The translations under genes were made by a program, and so were the position numbers. Of a stretch of DNA of 13,021 nucleotides, positions 11,955 through 13,021 are shown in pieces (position 1 is the stretch's first letter; each line of letters opens with the position of its first letter). This DNA comes from DASZYF01 sp035545535 (GTDB lineage: Bacteria > Actinomycetota > Actinomycetes > Mycobacteriales > CAJCIY01), in contig DASZYF010000009.1 of the NCBI GenBank assembly GCA_035545535.1, positions 1 through 13,021 on the forward strand, read 5' to 3'. Under the pieces are notes generated by a model. That model was not told where the DNA came from. It was given only the letters and a program-made list of their open reading frames with translations, and searched no databases.

Positions 11955-13021
11955 ATGCATCGCGTGGTGCAGTGGAGCACGGGGCACGTCGGGAAGCACG
12001 CCATCGCGGGCATCGACGCCCGCCCGGACCTCGAGCTGGTCGGCGTCTTCGTCACCAACCCCGACAAGGTGGGCAAGGACGCGGGAGAGCTGGCCGGCCT
12101 CGGCAAGACCCTCGGGGTCGCAGCGACGAACGACGCCGACGCGTTGCTCGCCCTGAAGCCCGACTGCATCGTGCACACCGCGATGGCCGACGACCGGCTG
12201 CTCGAGGCGATCGAGGACCTCAAGAAGATGCTGGCCGCCGGCATCAACGTCGTGTCCAGCTCGCCGGTCTTCCTGCAGTTCCCCTACGGCGTCGTGCCCG
12301 AGGAGATGCACGCGCCGATCGAGCAGGCCGCGCAGGACGGGCAGGCCTCCTTGTTCGTCAACGGCATCGACCCGGGCTTCGGCAACGACTGGCTCCCGCT
12401 GGTCCTGACCAGCGTCAGCGAACGCATCGACGAGCTGCGGTGCATGGAGATCCTCGACTACGCCACGTACGACCAGAAGATGATCCTCGAAGACGTGATG
12501 GGCTTCTGCCGCTCGATGGACGAGGTCCCGATGCTGCTGCAGCCGGGCGTCCTCTCGCTGGCGTGGGGCTCGGTCGTGCGGCAGCTCGCGGCCGGTCTCG
12601 GCGTCGAGCTCGACCGCGTCGAGGAGTGGTACGAGCGCTACGCGGCGCCGGAGACGTTCGAGATCCCGACGGGCACGGTCGAGAAGGGCACCGTCGCCGG
12701 CCTGCACTTCGAGGTGCGCGGCATCGTCAACGGCAAGGCGCGCATCGTGCTCGAGCACGTCACGCGCCTGCGCCCCGACATGGCGCCGGACTGGCCGCAG
12801 CCCACCGGCCAGGGCGGCTACCGCGTCGTCGTCACCGGTGAGCCGATCTACACCCTCGACATGCAGATGATGGGCACCGACGGCGACCACAACACCGCCG
12901 GCCTCAAGGCGACCGCCATGCGACTCGTCAACGCGATCCCGGCCGTGGTCGAGGCGAAGCCCGGCATCCGCACGGCGCTCGACCTCCCCCTGGTGACCGG
13001 CAAGGGCCTGCTCACCACCAC
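11955..13021 (+). CDS. DapB-like NAD(P)-dependent dehydrogenase family protein (3' truncated by window)
   Basis: Open from ATG at 11955 to the window end without a stop; 355 residues are visible, probably nearly the full length. The N-terminus is a Rossmann unit (VVQWSTG10-HVG13-KHA, then LELVGVFV), followed by DADALLALKPDCIVHTA at 61-76 and GINVVSSSP at 96-104. This matches the actinobacterial family usually annotated as dihydrodipicolinate-reductase-like or NAD(P)H-dependent amine dehydrogenase family (2,4-diaminopentanoate dehydrogenase relatives). Conserved-looking GIDPGFGNDWLP at 137-148 and E167...D169 precede the C-terminal substrate domain. It is not a true DapB of lysine synthesis: it is too long and lacks the usual DapB motifs. 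Members often lie in steroid or terpenoid gene neighbourhoods; their substrates are unknown to me. GGAGG lies 8 bases before the ATG. It diverges from the minus-strand run and may share its control region. Confidence 0.85.
   Translation, partial: MHRVVQWSTGHVGKHAIAGIDARPDLELVGVFVTNPDKVGKDAGELAGLGKTLGVAATNDADALLALKPDCIVHTAMADDRLLEAIEDLKKMLAAGINVVSSSPVFLQFPYGVVPEEMHAPIEQAAQDGQASLFVNGIDPGFGNDWLPLVLTSVSERIDELRCMEILDYATYDQKMILEDVMGFCRSMDEVPMLLQPGVLSLAWGSVVRQLAAGLGVELDRVEEWYERYAAPETFEIPTGTVEKGTVAGLHFEVRGIVNGKARIVLEHVTRLRPDMAPDWPQPTGQGGYRVVVTGEPIYTLDMQMMGTDGDHNTAGLKATAMRLVNAIPAVVEAKPGIRTALDLPLVTGKGLLTT

Overview
The window is very GC-rich coding DNA (roughly 70% G+C by eye), tightly packed, with GTG opening eight of the twelve genes whose start is visible. 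It looks like an actinobacterial (Actinomycetota) chromosome; the sequence alone does not fix the genus. I see no mobile elements, RNA genes or CRISPR arrays. The longest gene-free stretch is only about 107 bp, between the divergent starts near 11848-11954.

Layout. At the left, two plus-strand genes overlap by 4 bp: the end of a conserved actinobacterial protein of unknown function (1-615, cut by the window) and a MmcQ/YjbR-family protein (612-965). From 11847 down to 990, eleven genes lie head-to-tail on the minus strand with gaps from -4 to about 54 bp. In order of transcription they are: a tandem dimeric alpha/beta-barrel-like protein (unknown function), an isochorismatase-fold protein lacking the catalytic triad, an EthD-domain protein, a two-domain MaoC hydratase, a FadD17-like acyl-CoA ligase, a FadD3-like acyl-CoA ligase, an MFE-2/Hsd4A-like short-chain dehydrogenase, a cytochrome P450, a cupin of the 2,4'-dihydroxyacetophenone dioxygenase type, a GNAT acetyltransferase, and an FAD/NAD(P)-binding oxidoreductase. 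At the right edge a DapB-like NAD(P)-binding dehydrogenase diverges on the plus strand (11955 onward, cut by the window).

How the genes fit together. The central block (P450, two CoA ligases, enoyl-CoA hydratase, 3-hydroxyacyl-CoA dehydrogenase) is an oxidise-activate-beta-oxidise kit. Its closest remembered relatives are the cholesterol side-chain and C/D-ring genes of mycobacteria (FadD17, FadD3, ChsH1/ChsH2, Hsd4A-like SDR). The acyl-CoA dehydrogenase, thiolase/aldolase, ring-cleavage and import genes of that pathway are absent here, so this is either part of a dispersed sterol regulon or a separate pathway for another polycyclic, terpenoid or aryl-ketone substrate. The inferred substrate class is a hypothesis.

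Most notable points: the hydratase fuses a ChsH2-like non-catalytic MaoC domain to a ChsH1-like catalytic one without DUF35; the isochorismatase-like protein lacks the Asp, Lys and Cys of the triad and is translationally coupled to an EthD protein; and a 19-bp palindrome lies over the -35 of an apparently leaderless P450 promoter, with a near copy at the FadD17/FadD3 junction.
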